From JAFMJV01 sp963800275 (GTDB lineage Bacteria; Chloroflexota; Limnocylindria; Limnocylindrales; CSP1-4), in assembly GCA_963800275.1 (NCBI GenBank), contig CAWDAI010000006.1:248001-312000 (forward strand): DNA of 64,000 nucleotides. The letters run 5' to 3'. The position numbers and the translations under genes were made by a program. Shown piece after piece: positions 54,741 to 63,245 of this stretch. Below the pieces are notes generated by a model that saw only the letters and a program-made list of their open reading frames with translations, made no database searches and was not told the DNA's origin. Each line of letters opens with the position of its first letter. Within the stretch, counting starts at the first letter, position 1.

Positions 54741-56267
54741 ATGACACTCGGCAGGCGCCTGGGGCGGGTGCTCGGTCGCAGCGAGGCGGTCGAGGGCGAT
54801 CCGCGTCCGGTGCTCATGGACCGCGGCCGCTTCGACGTCTCGGTCATGGCCATCCTCAAGAACGAGGCGCCCAACATGGAGGAGTGGCTGTGCCACCACA
54901 TGGCCATCGGCGTGGACCACTTCTTCCTTTATGACAACGGCTCCACCGACGAGCTGCACGAGGTGCTCAAGCCCTACGCCGACCACGGCGTCGTGACCAC
55001 CGTCTACTTCCCCATGCGTGGCCTGCAGCGTGACGCCAACAACCACGTCGTGCGCTTCTTCGGCCACACGACCGAGTGGATCGCCTACGTGGACATCGAC
55101 GAGTTCCTGGTGCCCGAGCAAGACGAGTCCATCCGCGACGTGATGGCCCGCTACCCCGACGCCGAACAGGTGCTCGTCTCGCGCAAGGAGTTCTGCTATT
55201 CCGGCCATCGCACGCCGGCCGAGGGGCTGGTGACCGAGACCTATCGCGAGTACAGCGAGCAGGTGCCGCGCATGGGCACGAGCGAGGTGCTGGCCAAGCC
55301 CATCATCCGACCGCGGGGGACCGCCCGCGTGGGCATCCACAACGCCACCACCGTCCACGGCCGCACGGTCAACACCGCGGGCGAGCCAACGTCGGAGGTG
55401 GCCACGGTCATCGAGGATCCCAGCTACGCGAACCTCCAGATGAACCACTACTTCACCAGATCGTGGCAGGAGTTCCAGGCCAAGCGGACGCGCGCGACCA
55501 CCTCCACGCATGCCTTCCAGCTACCCGATGTGCCCTTCGAGATCCCCGGGCAGGTCGACCACGTCATCGACCGCTGGCAACCGCGCACGCGGGCGTTGAT
55601 GGAGGAGATGCGCACGCTCGCGCGCAGCCCTTCGCGCTTCGGCAGCAAGTTGCGCTTGCAGGGCTTCCCGGTCAACGACATGTTCGGCCAGGAAGCCACG
55701 GCCATCACCTCCAACGAGGCCGCCGGACTGACGGAGGCTCGCAAGCGCCGCTCGTTCCGGGGACTGCCGATGCCGGGCGTGCGCGGGGCCATGGTGCGGG
55801 CCGAGGACCACGGCTACGAGCCCGCGCCGGGACGCTTCCTGCGGTCGGCGCACATCGCGCAGGAAGCGGCCTGGCTGGAGGCGGAGGTGACCTGGTCGGT
55901 CTTCGAGGGCGATCCGCCGCTGGAGGTCGAGGGGGGGACGGTCGACCCCGGCGAGCTCCCGACCATCCGCTTCGACGGTCGCTCCGGTGCGCTGGTCATC
56001 CCGGCCGGCGGTCCGCCCTTGCGCTGTCACGCGCTCGTCTACGTCCTCGGCTTGCGCGGAGCAGCGGGGCCGGTCGACATCGAGCTAAGCGCTCGTGAGG
56101 GGAGCGCCTGGCGTCGCTCGGCAAGCTTCGAAGCACCCGGGGAGGGCACGTATCTGGGCCTGGTCGCGCTGGAGAAGTGGCCGCGTACGATCGACGCGGC
56201 GCGGGTCACGCTCGACGGTCTGGCGGAGGTCGTCCTCTACGACCTGGCGCTGTTGACCTTCGGCTGA
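54741..56267 (+). CDS. GT92/DUF23-like glycosyltransferase, tandem copy 3
   Basis: 508 residues, more diverged. It has a short N-terminus, then VSVMAILKNEAPNMEEWLCHHMAIGVDHFFLYDNGSTDE-type core elements (VMAILKNEAPNMEEWL, FFLYDNGSTDE), VDIDEFLVP as the DxD motif and MNHYYFTRS-type acceptor segment LQMNHYFTRSWQEFQAKRTR. The GSATGRIARPA block of copies 1 and 2 is missing. The C-terminal region again ends LYDLALLTFG. Its 3' end overlaps the convergent Rrf2 gene by 31 bp. Confidence 0.8.
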   Translation: MTLGRRLGRVLGRSEAVEGDPRPVLMDRGRFDVSVMAILKNEAPNMEEWLCHHMAIGVDHFFLYDNGSTDELHEVLKPYADHGVVTTVYFPMRGLQRDANNHVVRFFGHTTEWIAYVDIDEFLVPEQDESIRDVMARYPDAEQVLVSRKEFCYSGHRTPAEGLVTETYREYSEQVPRMGTSEVLAKPIIRPRGTARVGIHNATTVHGRTVNTAGEPTSEVATVIEDPSYANLQMNHYFTRSWQEFQAKRTRATTSTHAFQLPDVPFEIPGQVDHVIDRWQPRTRALMEEMRTLARSPSRFGSKLRLQGFPVNDMFGQEATAITSNEAAGLTEARKRRSFRGLPMPGVRGAMVRAEDHGYEPAPGRFLRSAHIAQEAAWLEAEVTWSVFEGDPPLEVEGGTVDPGELPTIRFDGRSGALVIPAGGPPLRCHALVYVLGLRGAAGPVDIELSAREGSAWRRSASFEAPGEGTYLGLVALEKWPRTIDAARVTLDGLAEVVLYDLALLTFG

Positions 56268-56773
56268 GCCCTGCCCCGGCGACGGCCGGTACCGCTGCCG
56301 CCGGCGCCGCGGATGCGTCCCAGTGAGACCCAGGCCTCGGGGTCGTCGGCGAGCGCGGCCACACGCGGTGGCAGCTGCCCGTCGCGCAGGTTGGCCAGCG
56401 TCGTCGTCTCGAGGATGTCCCGCAAGGCCGCGCGCACGGCGATCCAGACGTCGGTCAGCGGCGCGGCCGCGCCCGCGTATTCCATGTTCTCCGGCCGGTC
56501 GCCGCGCACGTTGGCCAGGGGTCCGTCCACGGCCCGGATGACGTCAGCCACGCTGATCTCCTCTGGCGGCCGGGCCAGGGTGTAGCCGCCGTCAGGGCCG
56601 CGCTGGCTGCGCACGATGCCGGCGTGCTTGAGCTCCAGGAGGATGGTCTCGAGGAACTTGGCCGGGATGTCCTGGGCCTGCGCGATGCGGTCGGCCTTCA
56701 TCGGCTTGTCCGTGGCGGTGGACAGCTCGACGGCGGCACGGGCAGCGTAGTCGGCCTTGGCGGAGACTCTCAT
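56237..56773 (-). CDS. Rrf2-family transcriptional regulator without cluster cysteines
   Basis: 178 residues. The Rrf2 winged helix is clear: MRVSAKADYAARAAVELS, ADRIAQAQDIPAKFLETILLELKHAGIVRSQRGPDGGYTLARPPEEISVADVIRAVDGPL. IscR-like members bind an Fe-S cluster through three Cys after the wing; this protein has no Cys at all, so it must sense something else or act constitutively. An Arg/Gly-rich tail ends the chain. It is divergent from the TetR-men operon, with 126 bp between starts, so it may control that operon as well as itself. Confidence 0.9.
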   Translation of the reverse strand: MRVSAKADYAARAAVELSTATDKPMKADRIAQAQDIPAKFLETILLELKHAGIVRSQRGPDGGYTLARPPEEISVADVIRAVDGPLANVRGDRPENMEYAGAAAPLTDVWIAVRAALRDILETTTLANLRDGQLPPRVAALADDPEAWVSLGRIRGAGGSGTGRRRGRAQPKVNSARS

Positions 56774-56858
56774 GCGGTGGCTATTGTCCCATATCTCGAT
56801 AGGAATTGTGGGGCGTATACCTGCAGGCGGCCGGGTGAGTGCTACCCTTCAGCGCGAA

Positions 56859-56876
56859 ACCGACGCATCAGTCGGT
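56859..56876. promoter_or_regulatory. TetR-type operator dyad upstream of the TetR-men operon
   Basis: ACCGAC-GCATCA-GTCGGT is a perfect 6-bp inverted repeat with a 6-bp spacer, 23 bp before the TetR ATG. Such dyads are typical autoregulatory sites of TetR-family repressors. Binding is inferred. Confidence 0.65.
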
Positions 56877-56899
56877 ATCTTTCGGAGGGCCTTCTGGCG

Positions 56900-57523
56900 A
56901 TGCAGCAGGAACGGAGCGCCAAGCGGCGGGAGCGGATCCTCGACGCGGCCTTCTCGGTCTTCAGCCAGCACGGCTATCGCGGCGCCGGCGTGGACGAGGT
57001 CGGGCGGCAGGCCGAGACGAGCAAGGGCGGCGTCTACTTCCACTTCCCGACCAAGGAGAAGCTGTTCCTCGAGCTGCTGCGCACGACGGCCGATCGCCTG
57101 GTGGCCAAGGTGGAGCGGGCCATCGGTGCGATCGACGATCCCATCATGCGGGCCGACGTCGCCCTCGGGACGGTGCTGGGCGTGTTCGCCGGCCACCGCA
57201 CGATGGCGCGTCTCTTCCTCATCGACGCGGTGGGCGCCGGTCCCGAGTTCCAGGCCGAGCTCCAGCGGCTCCACGCGCGTTTCTCGGGCATCATCGCCGC
57301 CCAACTGGACGCAGCCGTCGCGGCCGGCTTCATCGAACCGCTCGATACGCAGGTCGCGGGCATGACCTGGTTCGGGGCCCTCGACGAGGTCGTCATGCGC
57401 TGGCTGATGGCTGACGATCCCGGCCGCCTGGAGGATGCCCAGCCCACGCTGCGCCTGCTGCTGTTGCGCGGCGTGGGCGTGGACGAGGAGCGCATCGCGG
57501 GCATCGCGGGGGCAGGCCGATGA
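56900..57523 (+). CDS. TetR-family regulator, first gene of the menaquinone operon
   Basis: 207 residues from ATG 56900, with GGAGG upstream. The TetR helix-turn-helix is canonical: RERILDAAFSVFSQHGYRGAGVDEVGRQAETSKGGVYFHFPTKEKLF, read across residues about 10-56. The C-terminal ligand domain is all-helical with no recognised effector signature. The stop overlaps menF by 4 bp (ATGA), so regulator and pathway are translated together. A perfect dyad lies just upstream. It probably represses its own operon in response to a quinone-related or lipid ligand, which is inference. Confidence 0.92.
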   Translation: MQQERSAKRRERILDAAFSVFSQHGYRGAGVDEVGRQAETSKGGVYFHFPTKEKLFLELLRTTADRLVAKVERAIGAIDDPIMRADVALGTVLGVFAGHRTMARLFLIDAVGAGPEFQAELQRLHARFSGIIAAQLDAAVAAGFIEPLDTQVAGMTWFGALDEVVMRWLMADDPGRLEDAQPTLRLLLLRGVGVDEERIAGIAGAGR

Positions 57524-58932
57524 CCGTCGCCGAGCGAGCTACCAGACCCGACCTGCGGGCGGGCTTCGCGCCGCTCCTGGCGCGCCTGGGCACGCCTGAG
57601 GGACCCATCCTGGTGTCGTTGTCGGTGCCTGTCGCGGCGGTCGATCCGGTGGTGCTGTACGCAGCGGCGCGTCCACTGGGGGCAGCGCTGCTGCTGCAGC
57701 CGGCCGCCGGGATCTCGCTGGTCGGCGTGGGCGAGGCCTGGTCTGCGCGCCAGAGCCACGCCGCGCGCTTCGGGATCATCTCGCTCGCCTGGCGGCAGCT
57801 GCTGGAACGGGCGCTCATCGACACCGGCGACGCGCCACGCGGGACCGGTCCGATGCTGCTGGGAGGGTTCGGATTCGACGAGCAGCCGCCGGCCTCGGCA
57901 GTGTGGGAGGGGTTCGAGGCCAGCTGCCTGACCCTGCCGGCACTGCTCCAGTCGACGACGCCGGAGGGAGCCTGGCTGACGGCCTCGATGGTGGTGGAGC
58001 CGGGAGGTGTACCCGCCGCCACGATGGCCCTGGCCCTGGCCGAGACGTGGTCCCACTTGTCGGGCCTGCCGGCCGTTCCGGCCGGCCCGCCCCGGGCGCG
58101 GCTGCAGCTCGTGGCCGAGGCACCCGACGAAGCCGGCTGGCGGGCGTCGGTGGCGCGACTGGCGGGCGCGGTCGGTCGCGGTCGCCTCGACAAGGCGGTG
58201 CTCTCGCGCCAGGTCAGCGTGCGGGCGGATGCAGCCATCGACACGGGCGCCGTGCTGCGCCGCCTGCAGGTGGCCGCGCCGGCCTCGACCCTGTTCGCCT
58301 TCGCGCGCGGGCCGCGCACCTTCCTGGGGGCCACGCCAGAGCGACTGGTGGAGCTGCGCGGGCGCGAGCTGCGGACGGTGGCGATGGCCGGTTCCGCCCC
58401 CCGAGCGAGCGATCCCGAGGCTGACGCCGCGCTGGCGGCGGCGCTGCTGGCGAGCGACAAGGAGCGGGAAGAGCACGCGGTGGTGGTGACGATGCTGCGC
58501 GACGCGCTGGGGCCGGTGACCGACGAGCTGGACATCCCCGCGGCCCCCGAGGTGGAGCGCTACGAGCACGTGCAACACCTCGTCACGCGGGTCAGCGGCC
58601 GACTCGGCGCGGACAGCGACGTGCTCGCCCTGGTGGAACGGCTGCATCCCACGCCGGCTGTGGGGGGCGCGCCCCGAGACCTGGCCCTTGAGCTCATCGC
58701 CGAGGAGGAGGTGCACGAGCGCGGCTGGTACACGGGACCGGTCGGCTGGGTCGATCGCCACGGCGACGGCGAGTTCGTGGTCGCCCTCCGTTCGGGCGTG
58801 ATCGAGGGCGACCAGGCGACCCTCTTCGCCGGCTGTGGCATCGTGGCCGACTCGGATCCGGCGCGCGAGTGGGCCGAATCGGCGACCAAGCTGCTGGCGC
58901 TGGGCTCGGCGCTCGGGCGCTTCGAAGCGTGA
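57520..58932 (+). CDS. menF: isochorismate synthase (MenF)
   Basis: 470 residues of the chorismate-binding family. The C-terminal catalytic domain has GRGRLDKAVLSRQVSV, FLGATPERLVELRGRELRT, AMAGSAPRASDPE, the Glu/metal segment ASDKEREEHAVVV, and HPTPAVGGAPRDLALELI with the final GCGIVADSDPAREW. This pattern fits isochorismate synthase rather than TrpE or PabB. It converts chorismate to isochorismate, the first step toward menaquinone. It overlaps TetR and menD by 4 bp each. Confidence 0.94.
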   Translation: MTVAERATRPDLRAGFAPLLARLGTPEGPILVSLSVPVAAVDPVVLYAAARPLGAALLLQPAAGISLVGVGEAWSARQSHAARFGIISLAWRQLLERALIDTGDAPRGTGPMLLGGFGFDEQPPASAVWEGFEASCLTLPALLQSTTPEGAWLTASMVVEPGGVPAATMALALAETWSHLSGLPAVPAGPPRARLQLVAEAPDEAGWRASVARLAGAVGRGRLDKAVLSRQVSVRADAAIDTGAVLRRLQVAAPASTLFAFARGPRTFLGATPERLVELRGRELRTVAMAGSAPRASDPEADAALAAALLASDKEREEHAVVVTMLRDALGPVTDELDIPAAPEVERYEHVQHLVTRVSGRLGADSDVLALVERLHPTPAVGGAPRDLALELIAEEEVHERGWYTGPVGWVDRHGDGEFVVALRSGVIEGDQATLFAGCGIVADSDPAREWAESATKLLALGSALGRFEA

Positions 58933-60677
58933 GCGCGTACGTGACGCCCGCGGGGCCGCTGCGGGCGATCGTGGGGGCGCTGGTGACCGGGGGCGTGCGC
59001 GACGTGGTCATCTGTCCCGGTTCGCGCTCTACGCCACTGGCCCTGGCCCTGTATGCCGAGAAGGCCCTGCGCCACTGGATCCACCTTGACGAACGTGCCG
59101 GTGCCTTCTTCGCCCTCGGGGCAGCGCGGGCGACGGGCCGTCCGGTCGCGGTCCTCGCGACCTCCGGCACGGCCAGCGTGGAGTTCGCGCCGGCCGTGGC
59201 CGAGGCCCGCTATGGGCGTGTCCCGCTGCTCCTCCTGACGGCCGACCGGCCACCGGAGCTGCACGGGATCGGGGCCCCCCAGACCATCGACCAGGTGGAG
59301 CTCTACGGGCGCCACGCCAAGTGGTACGCCGGGCTGGCGGTACCCACTGACGCCGACGAGGCCGCGGTAGAGGCGCGGTCCACCGTGGAGCGCGCCCTGT
59401 CGGTGGCGAGCTCGGCTCCGGCCGGCCCCGTGCAGCTGAACATGCCCTTCCGCGAGCCGCTGCTGCCAGTGGGTTCGCTGGCCGGGGACGAGCCGGGAGC
59501 GCCTCGGCTCGAACCGCCCGCCCCGGTGCTGCTGCCGGTCGAGGCCGGCGAGCAGGTTGTGCGCGCCGCGCGGCGGTCCGCCCGCCCGCTGCTCGTGAGC
59601 GGGCCGCTCGACCGGCCGGGCTTCGCCGCAGCGCTGAGCCGGCTGGCGACCGCACTCGACGCGCCCATCGTGGCTGACGCCCTCGCCAACGTGCGCGCGG
59701 GCGGGGCGCCGGGCTACGTCGTGGGCAGTCACCAGGCCCTCGTGCGACTCGAACGGTTCCGCACGACCCACCGGCCTGACCTGGTCGTCCGCTTCGGAGC
59801 CACACCCACGTCGCGCGTGCTCGGTGAGTGGCTCGAAGGACTGGAGGCTCCGACCATGCTCGTGGACGACGGAGCCGGCTGGGACCGCCCGCTGCGCCCG
59901 GGTCGCGAGCTGGTCATGGCCGACCCGGTCGCCTTCGCCGACATGGCGGCCGAGGCCGTCCAGGGCGAGCGCTCTGCCGACCCCGGCTGGCGCGCCGGCT
60001 GGATCGAGGCGGACCGCGCCGCTGCCACCGCGCTGGACGCCTGGTTCGAGCGGCTCGACGAGCCCTTCGAGGGCGCTGTGGCGCGGGCGCTGCCGGAGGC
60101 CCTCCCGGCTGATGCCGTGGTGGTCGTGGGTAACAGCATGCCCGTGCGCGACCTCGACGCCTTCCTGCCGACCACGCCCTCCCCCTTGCGCTTCATCGGC
60201 AACCGTGGTGCCAACGGCATCGACGGCCTGCTTTCGACGACCTTCGGCGCGGGCGCCGGCCTGGCGCAGCCGGTGGTCGGCATCGTGGGCGACCTCTCCT
60301 TCCTGCACGACCTGACGGCGCTCGCCGCCGGGGTCCGGCTGGGTCTCGATGCCACGCTCGTGCTGGTGGACAACGACGGCGGCGGCATCTTCTCCTTCCT
60401 GCCGCAGGCGCGCGAGGAGCGGTCGGACCTGGGCTTGCCGAGGGACTTCGAGACGCTCTTCGGCACGCCCCACGGCCTGGATCTCGGCCCGGTGATCAGG
60501 GCGCTGGGCGCGCGGCACGCCGCGCTCGGAGGCGGCGACCTGCCGGCCGCCCTGGAGGCTGCCTTCGCGCGGCCGGGCGTGGACGTGCTGCACCTGCGGA
60601 CCGAGCGGTCGCGCAACGTGGCGCTGCATCAGGCGGCCTTCGCCGCCGTAGCTGCGGCCCTGGGAGCGGACCGGTGA
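58929..60677 (+). CDS. menD: SEPHCHC synthase (MenD)
   Basis: 582 residues from GTG 58929, overlapping the menF stop by 4 bp. It is a thiamine-diphosphate enzyme. VVICPGSRSTPLALAL and HLDERAGAFFALGAARATGRPVAVLATSGTA-type segments mark the N-domain. The ThDP/Mg motif is GDLSFLHDLTALAAG through VLVDNDGGGIFSFLPQ in the C-domain. It joins 2-oxoglutarate to isochorismate to give SEPHCHC. Length is normal for MenD. Confidence 0.96.
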   Translation: MSAYVTPAGPLRAIVGALVTGGVRDVVICPGSRSTPLALALYAEKALRHWIHLDERAGAFFALGAARATGRPVAVLATSGTASVEFAPAVAEARYGRVPLLLLTADRPPELHGIGAPQTIDQVELYGRHAKWYAGLAVPTDADEAAVEARSTVERALSVASSAPAGPVQLNMPFREPLLPVGSLAGDEPGAPRLEPPAPVLLPVEAGEQVVRAARRSARPLLVSGPLDRPGFAAALSRLATALDAPIVADALANVRAGGAPGYVVGSHQALVRLERFRTTHRPDLVVRFGATPTSRVLGEWLEGLEAPTMLVDDGAGWDRPLRPGRELVMADPVAFADMAAEAVQGERSADPGWRAGWIEADRAAATALDAWFERLDEPFEGAVARALPEALPADAVVVVGNSMPVRDLDAFLPTTPSPLRFIGNRGANGIDGLLSTTFGAGAGLAQPVVGIVGDLSFLHDLTALAAGVRLGLDATLVLVDNDGGGIFSFLPQAREERSDLGLPRDFETLFGTPHGLDLGPVIRALGARHAALGGGDLPAALEAAFARPGVDVLHLRTERSRNVALHQAAFAAVAAALGADR

Positions 60678-61471
60678 GCCTCAACGTGCTGACCGCCGGG
60701 TCCGGCCCGCCGCTGCTCCTGCTCCACGGCTTCACTGGCTCGGCGCGATCGTGGGCGCGATGTCTGCCGGCCTGGGCCGAACGGCACCGGGTGATCGCCC
60801 CGGACCTGCTCGGCCACGCCGGCTCGGACGCCCCTGCCGATCCGGCCCTGTACGCGCTCGAGCGGCAGGCCTCCGGGCTGCACGACCTGCTGGCCCTGCT
60901 GGAGGCTGTGCCCGCGACCGTCATCGGCTACTCCATGGGTGCCCGGCTGGCCCTGACCCTGGCCGTGGCCTATCCGGCCGACCTCGCCGGCCTCGTGCTG
61001 GAAAGTCCCTCGGCGGGCATCGCCGATCCCGCGGACCGGGCTGCCCGCCGAGCCGCCGACGAGCGCCTGGCCGACGAGATCGAGCGCGATGGCGTCAGGG
61101 CCTTCGTCGAGCGCTGGGAGGCGCAGCCGCTGTTCGCCAGCCACGCCGACCTGCCAGCGGAGGTCCGCGAGGCGCAACGGCGGGAACGCCTCCGCCACGG
61201 GACGACCGGCCTGGCGGCCTCGCTGCGCGGCGCCGGGCAGGGCGCCATGACGCCGCTGCACGACCGGCTCGGAGCGATCGCCGTGCCCACGCTGGTGGTC
61301 GCCGGCGCGCGCGACGGCGTCGGTCTGGAGCGGGCCCGAGCCGTGGCCGCCGGCATGCCCGATGCGCGCCTGGGCGTGATCGATGGGTCTGGCCATACCC
61401 CGCACCTGGAGCGCCCCGACCGTTTCATGCGCCTCGTGGACGAGGCCTTGCCCGACACCGCCGCAGCCTGA
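60674..61471 (+). CDS. menH: SHCHC synthase, alpha/beta hydrolase (MenH)
   Basis: 265 residues, overlapping menD by 4 bp. The oxyanion-hole LLLHGFTGSARSW and nucleophile elbow GYSMGARLAL (Ser) fit MenH; DLLGHAGSDAP matches the family's DLPGHG region. The acid and His are in VVAGARDGVGLERA and DGSGHTPHLERP. It eliminates pyruvate from SEPHCHC. Many MenH-annotated hydrolases are doubtful, but the operon position supports the call. Confidence 0.88.
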   Translation: MSLNVLTAGSGPPLLLLHGFTGSARSWARCLPAWAERHRVIAPDLLGHAGSDAPADPALYALERQASGLHDLLALLEAVPATVIGYSMGARLALTLAVAYPADLAGLVLESPSAGIADPADRAARRAADERLADEIERDGVRAFVERWEAQPLFASHADLPAEVREAQRRERLRHGTTGLAASLRGAGQGAMTPLHDRLGAIAVPTLVVAGARDGVGLERARAVAAGMPDARLGVIDGSGHTPHLERPDRFMRLVDEALPDTAAA

Positions 61472-61479
61472 GGAGACCC

Positions 61480-62301
61480 ATGCCCATCGAATGGACCACC
61501 GCCCACCGCTACGAGGACATCCGCTACGAGCACTCGGGCACGGGCATCGCCAAGATCACCATCGACCGCCAGCACGTGCGCAACGCCTTCCGGCCGCGGA
61601 CCGTGGACGAGCTCATCGACGCCTTCCGGCGGGTGCGCGACGACAGCTCCATCGGGGTCGTGCTGCTGACCGGCGCGGGCGAGGTCGCCTTCTGCTCGGG
61701 CGGTGACATGAACGTCAAGACCGAGGGTGGCTATCGCGACGACGATGGCACCGCTCGCCTCAACGTGCTCGATCTGCAGCGGCTCATCCGCTCGCTGCCC
61801 ATCGCGGTCATCGCCCTGGTGAACGGCTACGCCATCGGCGGCGGCCACGTGCTGCACGTGGTCTGCGACCTGACCATCGCCTCGGAGAACGCCGTCTTCG
61901 GCCAGACCGGGCCCAAGGTCGGCAGCTTCGACGGCGGCTATGGCGCGACCATGCTGGCCCGCATCGTGGGCCACAAGAAAGCCCGCGAGATCTGGTACCT
62001 GTGCCGCCAGTACAGCGCCCGGCAGGCGCTCGACATGGGCCTCGTCAACGCGGTCGTGCCGCTCGGGCGGCTGGAGGACGAGGGCGTCGAGTGGGCGCAC
62101 GAGATCCTGCAGAAGAGTCCCACCGCCATCCGCCTGCTGAAGCGCTCCTTCAACGCCGACGTGGACGGGCTGGCGGGCATCCAGGAGCTGGCCGGTGATG
62201 CGACCATGCTCTTCTACCTGACCGAGGAAGCACACGAGGGCAGCCGGGCCTTCCTCGAGAAGCGCCCGCCCGACTTCTCGCGCTTCCCGCGACGGCCCTG
62301 A
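61480..62301 (+). CDS. menB: 1,4-dihydroxy-2-naphthoyl-CoA synthase (MenB)
   Basis: 273 residues from ATG 61480 with AGGAG upstream; longer in-frame extensions lie inside menH. It has the crotonase fold. ITIDRQHVRNAFRPRTVDELIDAF, FCSGGDMNVKT (oxyanion Gly), YAIGGGHVLHVVCDLTIASENAVFGQTGPKVGSFDGGYG-type core (read as YAIGGGHVLHVVCDLTIA, GQTGPKVGSFDGGYG) and ARQALDMGLVNAVVPL are MenB hallmarks. It closes the ring of o-succinylbenzoyl-CoA. Its substrate needs MenE, not seen in the window. Confidence 0.95.
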   Translation: MPIEWTTAHRYEDIRYEHSGTGIAKITIDRQHVRNAFRPRTVDELIDAFRRVRDDSSIGVVLLTGAGEVAFCSGGDMNVKTEGGYRDDDGTARLNVLDLQRLIRSLPIAVIALVNGYAIGGGHVLHVVCDLTIASENAVFGQTGPKVGSFDGGYGATMLARIVGHKKAREIWYLCRQYSARQALDMGLVNAVVPLGRLEDEGVEWAHEILQKSPTAIRLLKRSFNADVDGLAGIQELAGDATMLFYLTEEAHEGSRAFLEKRPPDFSRFPRRP

Positions 62302-62321
62302 TCGAGGGAGCCAGCCCGCCC

Positions 62322-63245
62322 ATGACCGAGCGCCTGACGACGGCCGGACCACGCCCCCCGCGGCTGCACGCCTGGTGGGTGGCGGTCCGTCCGGCCACCC
62401 TGCCCGCGGCGGTGGGGCCGGTGCTGGTCGGGCTCGGGGTCGCGGTGGGCATGGGTGTCTTCGCCATCCTGCCCGCGCTGGGCTGCCTGGCGGTGGCCCT
62501 GCTGCTCCAGATCGCGTCGAACGTGGGCAACGATCTCGCGGACTTCCACTCCGGGGTGGACACCCATGAGCGGCTGGGTCCGCCACGGGCCGCCGCGCTG
62601 GGCTTGCTCAGCGAGCGGGAGATGCTCGCAGGCCTCGTGGCCATCGTCGGCCTGGCGGGCCTCGTCGGTCTCTACCTGGCCTGGGTCGGTGGACTCATCA
62701 TCGTCATCCTCGGCCTGGCCGCCATCGCCAGTGCCTTCCTCTATACCAGCGGTCCCTGGCCCTACGGCTATCACGGGCTGGGCGAGGTCTTCGTCTTCAT
62801 CTTCTTCGGCCTGGTGGCCGTGGCCGGCACGACCTACCTGCAGACCCTGTCCTGGGAGCCGCTGGCGTTCGCGGCGGCCGTGCCGGTGGGTGCGCTCATC
62901 ACGGCCGTGCTGGTGGTCAACAACCTGCGCGACCTCGACACCGACCGCGCCAGCGGCAAGCGCACCCTGGCGGTGACGCTGGGAGCGCAGAGTGCGAGGC
63001 TCGAGTACGACGCCCTGCTGGCGCTGGCCTACCTGGTGCCGGTGGCGCTGACCGTAGCCGGGGCCGGCTCGGTGGCCCTGCTGCTGCCGCTGCTGAGCCT
63101 GCCCATGGCGCTGCCGCTGGCGACGATCGTGCACGCCGGGGGCGATCCGCGGCGGCTCAACGCCGTGCTCAAGCGCACGGCCCGGACATCGCTCGTGTTC
63201 TCGCTGCTGCTGGCCATCGGCCTGGCCGTGGACGGGCTCGTCTGA
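62322..63245 (+). CDS. menA: 1,4-dihydroxy-2-naphthoate prenyltransferase (MenA)
   Basis: 307 residues, UbiA superfamily, with about eight to nine helices. The first Asp-rich motif is NVGNDLADFHSGVDT and the second NNLRDLDTDRASGKRTLAV, which bind Mg and prenyl diphosphate. RPATLPAAVGPVLVG is the typical MenA opening. It attaches the polyprenyl tail to DHNA in the membrane. The menC ATG overlaps its stop by one base. Confidence 0.94.
   Translation: MTERLTTAGPRPPRLHAWWVAVRPATLPAAVGPVLVGLGVAVGMGVFAILPALGCLAVALLLQIASNVGNDLADFHSGVDTHERLGPPRAAALGLLSEREMLAGLVAIVGLAGLVGLYLAWVGGLIIVILGLAAIASAFLYTSGPWPYGYHGLGEVFVFIFFGLVAVAGTTYLQTLSWEPLAFAAAVPVGALITAVLVVNNLRDLDTDRASGKRTLAVTLGAQSARLEYDALLALAYLVPVALTVAGAGSVALLLPLLSLPMALPLATIVHAGGDPRRLNAVLKRTARTSLVFSLLLAIGLAVDGLV

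Noticed and set aside
53049..55511. 820-codon open frame on the minus strand
   Set aside because: It lies opposite two clear glycosyltransferase genes; long antisense frames are expected in GC-rich DNA, and the product is His/Arg/Asp-rich with no fold signature.
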